64,000 bases of DNA. It comes from RYN-230 sp963814645 (lineage in GTDB: Bacteria; Actinomycetota; Actinomycetes; Streptosporangiales; Streptosporangiaceae). Positions 1 to 9,465 of the stretch are shown here, one piece after another. Numbering within the stretch: the first letter of the stretch is position 1; each line of letters starts with the position of its first letter. The DNA is taken from positions 62,001-126,000 of the forward strand of contig CAWFDX010000010.1 in NCBI GenBank assembly GCA_963814645.1, written 5' to 3'. The position numbers and the translations under genes were made by a program. The notes under the pieces were generated by a model. That model had not been told where the DNA came from. It ran no database searches and saw only the letters and a list, made by a program, of their open reading frames with translations.

Positions 1-1009
1 CATCGAAGATGGTCTCCCGGATGTAGCTGGTGCCGTCGGCCAGGCAGCTCAGCGCCATGATCGGTGACTGCAGGTCGGTGGCGAAGCCGGGGTACGGGCT
101 GGTGATCACGTTGATCGGGCGCAGCGTGCGCTCCCGGCGGACCTGGAGCACGGCGCCCTTGGCGGTGAACTCCACGCCCATCTGCTCCAGCTTCCAGCGC
201 ACCACGCCGAAGTGCTCCAGTTGCGCGCCGACCAGGTTCAGCTCGCCACCGGTGATCGCGGCGGCCATGGCGAACACACCGGCGTCGATCCGGTCCGGCA
301 TGACCGTGTGCTCGGTCGCGGTCAGCTCGCTCACCCCGCGCACGGTGACGAAGCCGGTGCCGCCGCCGCTGATGTCCGCGCCCATCTTGGTCAGGAACGC
401 GATGACGTCAAGTACCTCGGGCTCGAGCGCGCAGTTGTCGATGACCGTGGTGCCCGGCGTGAGGCTGGCCGCCATGATCAGGTTTTCGGTGCCGGTGTGT
501 GACGGGGTGTCCAGGTACAGGTGCGCGCCCTGCAGCTTGCCCGCCTTGACGTAGATCTTGTCGCCCTGCTCGTCCACGATCGCGCCGAGCCGGGCAAAGC
601 CCCGGTAGTGGAAGTCCAGCAGGCGGCTGCCCAGGTTGCAGCCGCCGATGCCCTCGATGACCGCCTCGCCGAGCCGGTGCAGCAGCGGCGGCACGAACAG
701 CACCGAGGCGCGGAACCGCCGGGCGATCTCGGCCGGCAGCACCGGGCTGGTCAGGTTGGACGCGTCCACCACCAGGGTGCGCTCGGACTCATGGAACTTG
801 ACGACGGCCCCCACGGCCTGGGCTAGCTCGACCGCGCGGCGGACGTCCTCGATCGGCGGGACGTTGCGCAGTACCGTCCGGCCCTCCGCGGTGAGCAGCG
901 ACGCGGCGATCATTTTGAGCGCAGCGTTCTTGGCGCCCTGGACAAAGACCGTGCCCTGCAGCGGGGTTCCGCCTCGCACGCGGTAGCAGGTCTCGGGTCC
1001 AATGGTCAT
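1..1009 (-). CDS. murA: UDP-N-acetylglucosamine 1-carboxyvinyltransferase, partial (3' end outside window)
   Basis: This cytosolic enzyme transfers enolpyruvate from PEP to UDP-GlcNAc, the first committed step of peptidoglycan synthesis. Reading the minus strand from ATG at 1009 gives about 336 residues beginning MTIGPETCYRVRGGTPLQG, and the frame is still open at base 1. The family is about 420 residues, so roughly 80 C-terminal residues are missing. Diagnostic stretches seen are KNAALK near residue 30, GGCNLGSR with the catalytic-loop Cys, and SHTGTENL. The Cys matters because some actinobacteria, including Mycobacterium, carry Asp there and are intrinsically fosfomycin resistant; this copy has the susceptible-type residue. 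An AGGAG lies about ten bases before the start. It follows purC by 202 bases on the same strand. Confidence 0.95.
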   Translation of the reverse strand, partial: MTIGPETCYRVRGGTPLQGTVFVQGAKNAALKMIAASLLTAEGRTVLRNVPPIEDVRRAVELAQAVGAVVKFHESERTLVVDASNLTSPVLPAEIARRFRASVLFVPPLLHRLGEAVIEGIGGCNLGSRLLDFHYRGFARLGAIVDEQGDKIYVKAGKLQGAHLYLDTPSHTGTENLIMAASLTPGTTVIDNCALEPEVLDVIAFLTKMGADISGGGTGFVTVRGVSELTATEHTVMPDRIDAGVFAMAAAITGGELNLVGAQLEHFGVVRWKLEQMGVEFTAKGAVLQVRRERTLRPINVITSPYPGFATDLQSPIMALSCLADGTSYIRETIFD

Positions 1010-1211
1010 GAGGCTGAAGCTCCTGTCCCTCGGAAACGCGTCGTCACGGTGTGCCGGCGGTCCTGGCAGTGCGCTGCCCAGTGCTGGGCGGGCAGCCGGC
1101 CGCTGGTCCGGCGGCAACCCGTCTGCATGTCCCAGGCCAGTATTCCACCGGCCTGTCCAGTCTCCGGCCGTAGCCGGGGCCGTGGGGTCGTTGAGCAGAG
1201 TTCCACGGCAG

Positions 1212-2069
1212 TCATACCCACTGCCGTCCGGTGATGCGCTCATATGCCTCGATGTAACTAGCACGTGTCTGCTCGACCACATGGTTCGGCAGTGCTGGGG
1301 GTGGCTGGCGATCCCGCTCTGCCCAGCCGGACTCGGGCGAGTCTAGCCAGTCCCGGACGATCTGCTTGTCAAATGACACTTGTGGCGTACCGGGCATCCA
1401 TTCGCTGGCCGGCCACAGCCGGGACGAGTCCGGGGTGAGCACCTCGTCGGCCAGCAGCAGCCTGCCGCCCGGGTCGAAGCCCAGCTCGATCTTGGTGTCG
1501 GCGAGCAGGATGCCGTGCCTGGCGGTAACTTCCGCGCCATGCCGGTACACCTCCAGCGTGATCCGCCTGAGGTCGGCCGCGACGTCCTCGCCGACCTGCG
1601 CGGCCACCTCGGAGAACGCGATGTTCTCGTCATGCTGCCCGCGCGGCGCCTTGGTCGCCGGGGTGAAAATCGGCTCGGGCAGCTGCGAGCCGTCGAGCAG
1701 CCCGGCAGGCAGCGGTACCCCGCATACCGACCCGGTCTGCCGGTACTCCCGCCAGCCCGACCCGGCCAGGTAGCCGCGGGCCACGCACTCCACCGGGACC
1801 ATGGACAGCTTGCGGCAGGCCATCGCCCGCCCGGCGAACTCGGCCGGGATCTCGGCATCCACCAGATGATTCGGTACCACGTCGGCGAGTTGTTCGAACC
1901 ACCACAGGGACAGCTGGGTCAGGATCTTGCCTTTGTCCGGTATCGGCGTCGGCAGGACGTGGTCGTAGGCGGACACCCGGTCCGAGGCGACCAGCAGCAG
2001 CACAGAGTCGCCCAGCGAATAGACGTCCCGCACCTTCCCCGAGTACAGCAGCTGCAACGGCTCGCTCAC
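1212..2069 (-). CDS. purC: Phosphoribosylaminoimidazole-succinocarboxamide synthase (SAICAR synthetase)
   Basis: PurC joins CAIR and aspartate using ATP in de novo purine synthesis. The 285-residue product begins MSEPLQLLYSGKVRDVY, with the GKVRD nucleotide-binding strand typical of the family. It continues with SDRVSAYD and IPDKGKILTQLS, then the paired signatures VECVARGYLAGSGW and LLADTKIELGFD. Length and architecture are those of the full-length long-form enzyme. Its ATG overlaps the purB stop by four bases (ATGA), so the two are almost certainly translationally coupled, with purB upstream. Confidence 0.97.
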   Translation of the reverse strand: MSEPLQLLYSGKVRDVYSLGDSVLLLVASDRVSAYDHVLPTPIPDKGKILTQLSLWWFEQLADVVPNHLVDAEIPAEFAGRAMACRKLSMVPVECVARGYLAGSGWREYRQTGSVCGVPLPAGLLDGSQLPEPIFTPATKAPRGQHDENIAFSEVAAQVGEDVAADLRRITLEVYRHGAEVTARHGILLADTKIELGFDPGGRLLLADEVLTPDSSRLWPASEWMPGTPQVSFDKQIVRDWLDSPESGWAERDRQPPPALPNHVVEQTRASYIEAYERITGRQWV

Positions 2070-3373
2070 GTGAGCCCCTCCAGCCGCCCGAACACCCCGC
2101 CCAGCCGGGCCACATACCGCTCCGGCCGGGATACCTCGGCCAGCCGCGCGTCGTCCAGCGTGACGCCGCGCTCAGCCGCCTCGGCGCGCAGCGTCTGCAG
2201 CAGCGGGGTGCCGTACTGCCAGGTCCGCATCGCGGCCGCCTGGACCAGCGCGTACGCATCCTCCCGGGACATCCCGGAGCCGACCAGTTCGAGCAGGATG
2301 CTCGAGGTGTAGATGAGGCCGCCGGTGGATTCCAGGTTGGCCAGCATCCGGTCCCGGTCCACGACCAGGCCCTCGATCAGGCCGGTGGTCAGGTGCAGCA
2401 GGTAGTCGAGCGCGATGGCCGCGTCCGGCAGCGCGATCCGCTCCGTGCTGGAGTGTGAGATATCCCGCTCGTGCCACAGCGCGATGCCCTCGGTCACCGG
2501 CGTCACATACCCGCGCACGATCCGGGCCAGCCCGGCGATCCGCTCGGAGCGGATCGGGTTCTTCTTGTGCGGCATCGAGGACGAGCCCTTCTGCCCGGCC
2601 CGGAACGGCTCGGAGAGCTCACGGACCTCGGTGCGCTGCCCGTGCCGGATCTCCAGCGCGATCGCCTCGCACACGCTGGCGGCCACCGCGACCGCGCTGA
2701 TCCACTCGGCGATGCCGTCCCGGAACACCACCTGGGTGGCCACGTCGGCCGGACGCAGGCCCAGTTCGGCCATGACCGTGGCCTCGATGGCCGGGTCGAT
2801 GTTGGAGTACGTGCCGACCGGCCCGGACAGCTTGCCCACCGCGACCGCGTCGCAGGCCCGGAGCAGCCGGTCCCGGCTGCGGGCCATGGCGAACGCGAAG
2901 TCGGCCACCCGGTGCCCCCACACGTCCGGCTCGGCGTGGATGCCGTGCGTGCGGCCGACCCGGAGCGTGCCACGGTGCGCCAGGCCGTGCTCGCGCAGCG
3001 CGGCCACCAGCCGGCTGGCCTCCGCCACCAGCAGGTCGGTGGCTTCGGTGAGCTGCACCGCGAGCGCGGTGTCCAGCAGGTCAGACGATGTCATCCCGTA
3101 GTGCACCCAGGCGGCCGCCGCGCGCGGCGTGGTGTTGTCCGCCCAAGCGGTGAGGAACGCGATCACGTCGTGATCGGTGACCGCCTCCACCGCGGCCACC
3201 GCTTCCGGTGTCGGCGGCTTGGCGTTGCGCACCGCCTCCACCGCCTCGGCCGGCACCGTCCCGGCCGCCGCCTGCGCCGCCAGCACCAGCGTCTCCACCT
3301 GGCACCACAGCTCGTATTTGTGCGCTTCGCTCCAGACCTTGCCCATCCCGGGCCGGGTGTACCGCTCGATCAC
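2066..3373 (-). CDS. purB: Adenylosuccinate lyase
   Basis: PurB is a homotetrameric fumarase/aspartase-superfamily lyase that releases fumarate from SAICAR and from adenylosuccinate, so it acts twice in purine synthesis. The product is 435 residues. The superfamily signature SSSMPHKKNPI, which holds the flexible catalytic loop, is present, as are HYGMTSSDLLDTA and GRTHGIHAEP, which contribute active-site histidine and substrate contacts. It overlaps purC by four bases. It lies 36 bases downstream of the LtrA-like gene on the same strand, consistent with one long purine transcription unit. Confidence 0.97.
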   Translation of the reverse strand: MIERYTRPGMGKVWSEAHKYELWCQVETLVLAAQAAAGTVPAEAVEAVRNAKPPTPEAVAAVEAVTDHDVIAFLTAWADNTTPRAAAAWVHYGMTSSDLLDTALAVQLTEATDLLVAEASRLVAALREHGLAHRGTLRVGRTHGIHAEPDVWGHRVADFAFAMARSRDRLLRACDAVAVGKLSGPVGTYSNIDPAIEATVMAELGLRPADVATQVVFRDGIAEWISAVAVAASVCEAIALEIRHGQRTEVRELSEPFRAGQKGSSSMPHKKNPIRSERIAGLARIVRGYVTPVTEGIALWHERDISHSSTERIALPDAAIALDYLLHLTTGLIEGLVVDRDRMLANLESTGGLIYTSSILLELVGSGMSREDAYALVQAAAMRTWQYGTPLLQTLRAEAAERGVTLDDARLAEVSRPERYVARLGGVFGRLEGLT

Positions 3374-3409
3374 ACCCTCTATTTTCCCCTAACGCCAGCA
3401 CCGGCCCGG

Positions 3410-4546
3410 TCACCCCGGCCGGCTCGCGGCCGCCCGGCGGCGTTCCAGGCAGAGCAGGCCGACCAGCCCGGCCAGCAGCACCACCAGCTGTGCCTCGATA
3501 CTCACGGTGGCCCCCAGCGCCGCGGTGGCCAGGGCGAACAGCGCGGCGGCCAGCCGCGGCCACGGGGTGCCGAGATGCAGCGCCCGGCGGAACGCGGCCT
3601 GCCCGGCCAGGAACAGCGCCGCGCCCGCCCCGATGGCCAGCGCCGGCGCGGCCGGATGTGACTGCGCGGCCTGGCCGATGGTCAGCTTCACCCCGGCGGC
3701 CAGCGCCACCACGCCGAGCAGGATCGGGATGTGCGGGTAGAAGTACGCGGACAACGCCAGCGCGGGCCGCCGCGGCCGTGGCGCCTCAGCCATGGCCTCC
3801 GCGGCCCGCTCATCGTCCGCGCCGCCGAAGTAGACCCACCACAGCGCGGCCGACACGGCCAGGCCGAGCACCGCGGCCAGCACGATCTGCGCGTCCAGCG
3901 GGTGCGCGGCAGCGCCGATGCCCACCGCGGCCACCGATTCGCCCAGCGCCACGATGACCAGCGCGCCATGCCGCTCGGCGAAATGCGCCGGGGCGATCTC
4001 GAACCGGCCGCCGACCTGCACCACCAGCGGGGACAGCACCTGGATGGCCAGCGCCGCCGTCCACAGCAGGTAGTCGGCCACGCCGCTGGTCAGCCCGGCC
4101 ACCAGGACCAGCAGCGCCGAGCCGAGGTTGACCGGCAGCACCCGGACGATGTTCCGGTTCACCCGGTAGTAGAGCCCGCCGTGCACGCACACCACGACCA
4201 GGTAACCGAGGCCGAGGAAGATGCCGCTGCTGGCCGACCGGCTGTTGCCGAACCCGTTCCGGATGGCCAGCCCGACGACCAGGAACCCGGCCATGCCGAG
4301 CAGCAGGAGCAGCCGCTCCGGAGTCCGGTCCGGGGTGCGGGTGTTGGTCAGCCAGGCGTACCCGCCGTACATCCACCACAGCACCCCGAACACCAGCAGC
4401 GCCTGGGCGATCGAGGTGGCCGACAGGCGGTTGTCGTCCAGCAGCGCGGACAGCTGGGTCAGGGTGAACGCGAAGACCAGGTCGAAGAACAGTTCCAGCG
4501 TGCTGACCCGCAGCGGCGGGTCCGTGGTCTGCTGGTCCGCCGGCAT
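3410..4546 (-). CDS. Low temperature requirement protein A (LtrA)-like membrane protein
   Basis: A polytopic membrane protein of 378 residues with about ten to twelve hydrophobic segments. The N-terminus STLELFFDLVFAFTLTQLS and the internal AERHGALVIVALGESVAAVG are the two family hallmarks of LtrA (low temperature requirement A). LtrA was named from a Listeria cold-growth mutant; its biochemical activity is not established. The start is four bases after the purD stop, so it sits inside the purine cluster (purD, this gene, purB, purC) and is probably cotranscribed. Nothing in the sequence explains a purine role. It ends in an Arg-rich cytosolic tail. Confidence 0.88.
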   Translation of the reverse strand: MPADQQTTDPPLRVSTLELFFDLVFAFTLTQLSALLDDNRLSATSIAQALLVFGVLWWMYGGYAWLTNTRTPDRTPERLLLLLGMAGFLVVGLAIRNGFGNSRSASSGIFLGLGYLVVVCVHGGLYYRVNRNIVRVLPVNLGSALLVLVAGLTSGVADYLLWTAALAIQVLSPLVVQVGGRFEIAPAHFAERHGALVIVALGESVAAVGIGAAAHPLDAQIVLAAVLGLAVSAALWWVYFGGADDERAAEAMAEAPRPRRPALALSAYFYPHIPILLGVVALAAGVKLTIGQAAQSHPAAPALAIGAGAALFLAGQAAFRRALHLGTPWPRLAAALFALATAALGATVSIEAQLVVLLAGLVGLLCLERRRAAASRPG

Positions 4547-4549
4547 CGG

Positions 4550-5809
<1,260 letters not shown>

Positions 5810-5864
5810 GCGGCGAGCCTACCGGTGGTTTCCGGTTCTCCCGCTTGCCTGGGCTTATCGATGG

Positions 5865-6296
5865 TCAGCAGGGGCGGGCCGGGCGGATGCCGTGCCGCTC
5901 CTGGCCACCGCCGTGGGCCACCAGCACGTGCCGGAACCGCCCGGCCATGTGGGCGAACCAGAACACGCCGCCGACCGGGACCGGTTCGGCCGGCCAGGCC
6001 TCCGGGTGGATCCGGCCCTGGCGAAACTGGACCAGCAGGCCCCGGCCGCCCGCCGGCAGGATGCCCCAGGCGGCCACGTAAGACTGGCCCGCCCAGGCCG
6101 CCGAGCACGCGCCGCGGACGACGTGCGGGGCGAGCGGCCAGTCGGCCGGGAGCACGAGCAGGTCCACGAACACGTGCGCCACGTAGATCTCCAGCGCGGG
6201 CCGGCCAGCCGGGCCGGCCGCGCGGCGCACCGCCCACGGGCGGCCGGGCAGTTCCTCCAGGCTGTGCTCGGGCTTGGCGGTCACCAGGGTCAGCAT
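5865..6296 (-). CDS. Hypothetical protein, soluble, 143 residues
   Basis: I do not recognise this protein. It has balanced hydrophobic and charged residues typical of a folded cytosolic domain and several Trp and His residues (for example GGVFWFAHMAGRFRH near residue 110). There is no signal peptide or membrane segment. An AGGAGG ribosome-binding site eight bases before the ATG supports translation. It lies between purA and purD on the same strand with short gaps (149 and 55 bases), so it may be cotranscribed with purine genes. The C-terminal dozen residues look poorly structured. Function unknown. Confidence 0.6.
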   Translation of the reverse strand: MLTLVTAKPEHSLEELPGRPWAVRRAAGPAGRPALEIYVAHVFVDLLVLPADWPLAPHVVRGACSAAWAGQSYVAAWGILPAGGRGLLVQFRQGRIHPEAWPAEPVPVGGVFWFAHMAGRFRHVLVAHGGGQERHGIRPARPC

Positions 6297-6445
6297 CGGG
6301 CCGTCCTCCTGTGCCGGGGTTTGGCTGTGCTTCCAGCCTGCCGCGCGGGCGCGCGGAGGTCAGTAGTGGAGATGCCCGGGTTGACAGGGGTGCCAGCACC
6401 CGTGTGGCCCGGTAGCCCGTACCCGGCTGTTGGCGTTGACCCAGT

Positions 6446-7729
6446 TCAGACGAGCGGGCGCAGTTGCAGGGTCTGGTCCCGGCGCGGGCCGGTGCCCACC
6501 GCGGCCACCGGCGCGCCGATCATCTCTTCCAGCGCCTTGATGTAGCGCTGCGCGTTCGGCGGCAGGTCGGCGAACTCCTTGGCCCGGGAGATGTCCTCCC
6601 ACCAGCCATCCAGGTACTCGTAGACCGGGGTGGCGTGGTGGAACTCGGTCTGCGTCATCGGGATCTCGTCGTGCCGGGTGCCGCCCACGTCGTACGCCAC
6701 GCAGACCGGGACCTTCTCCAGCCCGGACAGCACGTCCAGCTTGGTGATGAAGTAGTCGGTGATCCCGTTGACCCGGGTCGAGTACCGGGCGATCACCGTG
6801 TCCACCCAGCCGGTGCGCCGCGGCCGGCCGGTGGTCACGCCGTACTCGCCGCCGGCCTTGCGCAGCCACTCACCCTGCTCGGTGAGCAGTTCGGTGGGGA
6901 ACGGCCCGGCGCCGACCCGGGTGGTGTACGCCTTCAGGATCCCGATCACCTTGGTGATCCGGGTCGGCCCGATGCCCGCGCCCGCGCAGGCGCCGCCTGA
7001 CGTCGGCGAACTCGACGTGACGAACGGGTAGGTGCCGTGGTCCACGTCGAGCAGGGTGGCCTGGGCCCCCTCCAGCAGCACCGTCTTGCCCTGGTCCAGC
7101 GCCTGGTTGAGGACCAGGCCGGTGTCGGCCACGTAGGGCCGGATCTGCTCGGCGTAACCCAGGTACTCCTTGGCGATGGCGTCCGCCTCGATGCCACGCC
7201 GGTTGTACACCTTGGTCAGCACCTGGTTGCGCTCGCGCAGCACGAGTTCCAGCTTCTGGGACAGGATGCCCGGATCGAGCAGGTCCTGGACCCGGATCCC
7301 GGTCCGGGCCACCTTGTCCGCGTAGGTCGGGCCGATACCCCGCCCAGTGGTGCCGATCCGGGCACTGCCCAGATAGCGCTCGGTGACCTTATCCAGGGCC
7401 CGGTGGTACGGCATGATCAGGTGCGCGTTGGCCGAGATCAGCAGCCGCTCGCAGGACACGCCGCGTTCCCGGAGCCCGTCGATCTCGCGCAGCAGCACCT
7501 CGGGATCGATCACCACCCCGTTGCCGATGACCGGGGTGACCTCGGGTGACAGGACGCCGGAGGGCAGCAGGTGCAGCGCGTAGCTGTCGTCCCCGATGAC
7601 CACGGTGTGCCCGGCGTTGTTCCCGCCCTGGTAGCGGACCACGTAGTGCACCCGGTCCCCGAGCAGGTCAGTCGCCTTGCCCTTGCCCTCGTCACCCCAC
7701 TGTGCGCCTACGAGCACAATGGCCGGCAT
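6446..7729 (-). CDS. purA: Adenylosuccinate synthetase
   Basis: PurA is a GTP-dependent ligase that makes adenylosuccinate from IMP and aspartate at the AMP branch of purine synthesis. The 427-residue product shows the P-loop-like start VGAQWGDEGKGKATDLLG with the catalytic Asp, then GNNAGHTVV with the catalytic His. GRGIGPTYADK and TGRPRRTGWVD are also present. A GGAAGGGG motif precedes the ATG. In Mycobacterium tuberculosis, purA and a DUF3151 gene are also near neighbours; the same pair is adjacent here. Confidence 0.97.
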   Translation of the reverse strand: MPAIVLVGAQWGDEGKGKATDLLGDRVHYVVRYQGGNNAGHTVVIGDDSYALHLLPSGVLSPEVTPVIGNGVVIDPEVLLREIDGLRERGVSCERLLISANAHLIMPYHRALDKVTERYLGSARIGTTGRGIGPTYADKVARTGIRVQDLLDPGILSQKLELVLRERNQVLTKVYNRRGIEADAIAKEYLGYAEQIRPYVADTGLVLNQALDQGKTVLLEGAQATLLDVDHGTYPFVTSSSPTSGGACAGAGIGPTRITKVIGILKAYTTRVGAGPFPTELLTEQGEWLRKAGGEYGVTTGRPRRTGWVDTVIARYSTRVNGITDYFITKLDVLSGLEKVPVCVAYDVGGTRHDEIPMTQTEFHHATPVYEYLDGWWEDISRAKEFADLPPNAQRYIKALEEMIGAPVAAVGTGPRRDQTLQLRPLV

Positions 7730-7827
7730 CCGACCAGCCCCTTCCAGGCCTCGCCCCGCCTGCCGAGTTGAGGTTACTCCACGCTACGGCCCACTTTGTT
7801 ACCCCCCTGTTTCACCTAGCCGGCCAG

Positions 7828-8238
7828 CTAGCCGGCCAGTGCAGCCACGGCGGTGGCGCTGCTGTCGGCCAGGAACACCCGGCAGCGTTCCGCCTCGTCC
7901 GTCTCGCCGATCGCCCCGGCGGCCAGGCCCAGCGCGTGCAGCGAGCGGAGGAAGCCCCGGTTCGGCTCGTGCTCCCAGGGAACCGGGCCGTGCCCCTTCC
8001 ACCCGGCCCGGCGCAACTGGTCCAGGCCCCGGTGATACCCGGTCCGGGCGAACGCGTAGCCGGTCACCCAGTCACCCTGCTCCAGCGCCCGCTCGGCCAG
8101 CGCCGACCACGCCGCCGTGCTGGCCGGATTTCCCGCCGCCACCGCGGCCGGATCGGCCCCCGCCGCCAGCTCAGCGGCCCCCGGGTCCTCAGGCAGATAA
8201 GTAGCCGGCGGCCCGCCCAACAAGTTCTCACGCTCCAT
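7828..8238 (-). CDS. DUF3151 family protein
   Basis: A small cytosolic protein of about 136 residues, conserved in actinobacteria next to purA and fba (M. tuberculosis Rv0360c is of this type); no biochemical function is known. Recognised from the opening MERENLLGGPPATYLPEDP and the helical body with WSALAERALEQGD, RTGYHRGLDQLRRAGWKG and HEPNRGFLRSLHALG. I chose the ATG at 8238, which opens on the conserved NLLGGPP motif. An in-frame upstream start at 8316 would add 26 Gly/Ala residues of no visible structure. It is upstream of purA on the same strand. Confidence 0.87.
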   Translation of the reverse strand: MERENLLGGPPATYLPEDPGAAELAAGADPAAVAAGNPASTAAWSALAERALEQGDWVTGYAFARTGYHRGLDQLRRAGWKGHGPVPWEHEPNRGFLRSLHALGLAAGAIGETDEAERCRVFLADSSATAVAALAG

Positions 8239-8294
8239 GCCCCCATCCTGCCCGACCCCACCCCCCGCACCCGCATCCCGCCACGCACCCCACC

Positions 8295-8366
8295 CGCCAC
8301 CGTCGGCCCCCGCCACCGTCGGCCCCCGCCGCCAGTCCCTCCCGTCCCGCCAGTCCCTCCCGTCCC
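8295..8366. repeat. Two adjacent short tandem duplications (2 x 16 bp, 2 x 18 bp)
   Basis: Copies of 16 bases at 8295-8310 and 8311-8326 are identical. Copies of 18 bases at 8331-8348 and 8349-8366 are identical. They are noncoding by my reading and could be slippage-prone. Confidence 0.85.
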
Positions 8367-8388
8367 GCCACCTTGGGGGGTTTCCGCA

Positions 8389-8456
8389 CTTACCACCCCA
8401 GATGTATGAGCCTTACGGACAAAAGGGGCAATTTGCCGTGCATCTGGGGTGGTAAG
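8389..8456. promoter_or_regulatory. Perfect 16-bp inverted repeat with 36-nt spacer
   Basis: CTTACCACCCCAGATG at 8389-8404 is matched exactly in reverse complement by CATCTGGGGTGGTAAG at 8441-8456. It lies just upstream of the AbiEi/DUF559 gene; a GTG at 8449 falls inside the right arm. There is no T-tract, so it is not a typical terminator. It could be an operator pair, the edge of a small lost element, or a structured leader. Confidence 0.75.
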
Positions 8457-8520
8457 GGCTGCGGTTCACCGGAACTGGGGGGTCGCGGGAACTGTCGGTG
8501 ACCCGGCGGACCGTAGGAGT

Positions 8521-9459
8521 GTGGATAGGCGAGGGGTCAAGATCTCCGGAGTGACGACAGCGGCCGGGTTGCGGGCGGCGGGGTTATCGCGGGGGCAGGT
8601 CGAGCGGCTCGTGAGCCGGGGAACATTGCGATTGCTGCGTACCGGGGTTTACGCGCCTGCTCCGCTCGTGGAATCAGTAGCGGGGGAACCGGCAACCGCT
8701 CACTTGCTCCAGGTCGCGGCAGCCATCGCAGGCGCCAATTCATACGCGGTGGGCAGCCATCGATCTGCTGCCATCGTGCATGGCCTGAGCCAGATTGGGC
8801 AGCCGCGTGCGGTCCGGGTGGAATTGACCAGAGTCCCGGACGGTCGCGGCAGCAAGAGCAGGCGCCCGGGCATCCTGCTGCATATGGCCGCGCTGCCGGC
8901 CGGGCATGTCACCAGGTGCCGGGGGGTGCCAGTTACGTCGGTGGCCAGGACGGTCGTTGATCTGGCCCGGACGGTGCCGTTCGCCGCGGGGGTGGTGGCC
9001 GCAGACTCGGCGCTGCGGGACGAACAGACGACGCCCGACGAACTAGAGGCGGTGCTCGCGCGGTGCCAGCGCTGGCCGGGGATCCAGCGGGCGCGGCGGG
9101 TGGTGGCGTTCGCGGATCCGGAGGCGGAGTCAGTGCTGGAGTCGATCAGCCGGGTGGCGTTCCACGAGCACGGCCTGCCGCCACCTGAGCTGCAGGTCTG
9201 GGTGGGGGATGAGGACGAGATCGCCGGCCGGGTGGACTTTCTCTGGCGCGAGCGCCGGACGATTGCCGAGGCTGACGGGGCTATTAAGTACACCGGGGCG
9301 GCCAGGGCGCTGGCGCAGCTGAACCGCGACGCCAGGCTGCGCGAGGCCGGATTCGAGGTGGTGCACTTCACCTGGGCGGAGATCACCAAGGTGCCGGGTC
9401 AGGTCGTGGGCGCCATTCGCGCCGCGTTCCGCCGGGGCGGCGGCACGCGGCGCGAATGA
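8521..9459 (+). CDS. AbiEi-like N-terminal domain plus DUF559 endonuclease-like protein
   Basis: The N-terminal part (TTAAGLRAAGLSRGQVERL, then RLLRTGVYAPA) is the winged-helix domain shared with AbiEi antitoxins. The C-terminal part has VDFLW, then EADGAIKY, which fit the D...ExK active-site pattern of the DUF559/PD-(D/E)XK nuclease fold. It continues with RLREAGFEVVHFTWAEI, typical of DUF559. Such fusions are widespread singletons in actinobacteria, and their function is not established. No AbiEii-type toxin is adjacent, so it should not be called a toxin-antitoxin pair. The start is uncertain: GTG at 8521, GTG at 8551 and GTG at 8449 (inside the inverted repeat) are all in frame, and none has a well-spaced ribosome-binding site. 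Confidence 0.8.
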   Translation: MDRRGVKISGVTTAAGLRAAGLSRGQVERLVSRGTLRLLRTGVYAPAPLVESVAGEPATAHLLQVAAAIAGANSYAVGSHRSAAIVHGLSQIGQPRAVRVELTRVPDGRGSKSRRPGILLHMAALPAGHVTRCRGVPVTSVARTVVDLARTVPFAAGVVAADSALRDEQTTPDELEAVLARCQRWPGIQRARRVVAFADPEAESVLESISRVAFHEHGLPPPELQVWVGDEDEIAGRVDFLWRERRTIAEADGAIKYTGAARALAQLNRDARLREAGFEVVHFTWAEITKVPGQVVGAIRAAFRRGGGTRRE

Positions 9460-9465
9460 AACAGA

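Larger units (their letters stand above)
8239..8520. promoter_or_regulatory. Divergent intergenic region with short tandem repeats and a long inverted repeat
   Basis: This 282-base region separates DUF3151 (minus) from the AbiEi/DUF559 gene (plus). It holds two tandem copies of CGCCACCGTCGGCCCC (8295-8326) followed directly by two tandem copies of GCCAGTCCCTCCCGTCCC (8331-8366). A perfect 16-base inverted repeat follows. The tandem part reads as a Pro-rich or Gly-rich shadow in some frames, but I see no gene in it. Confidence 0.7.

Noticed and set aside
8521..9459. Type IV toxin-antitoxin operon (AbiE)
   Set aside because: Only the AbiEi-like DNA-binding domain is present, fused to a DUF559 domain; no AbiEii nucleotidyltransferase gene is adjacent.
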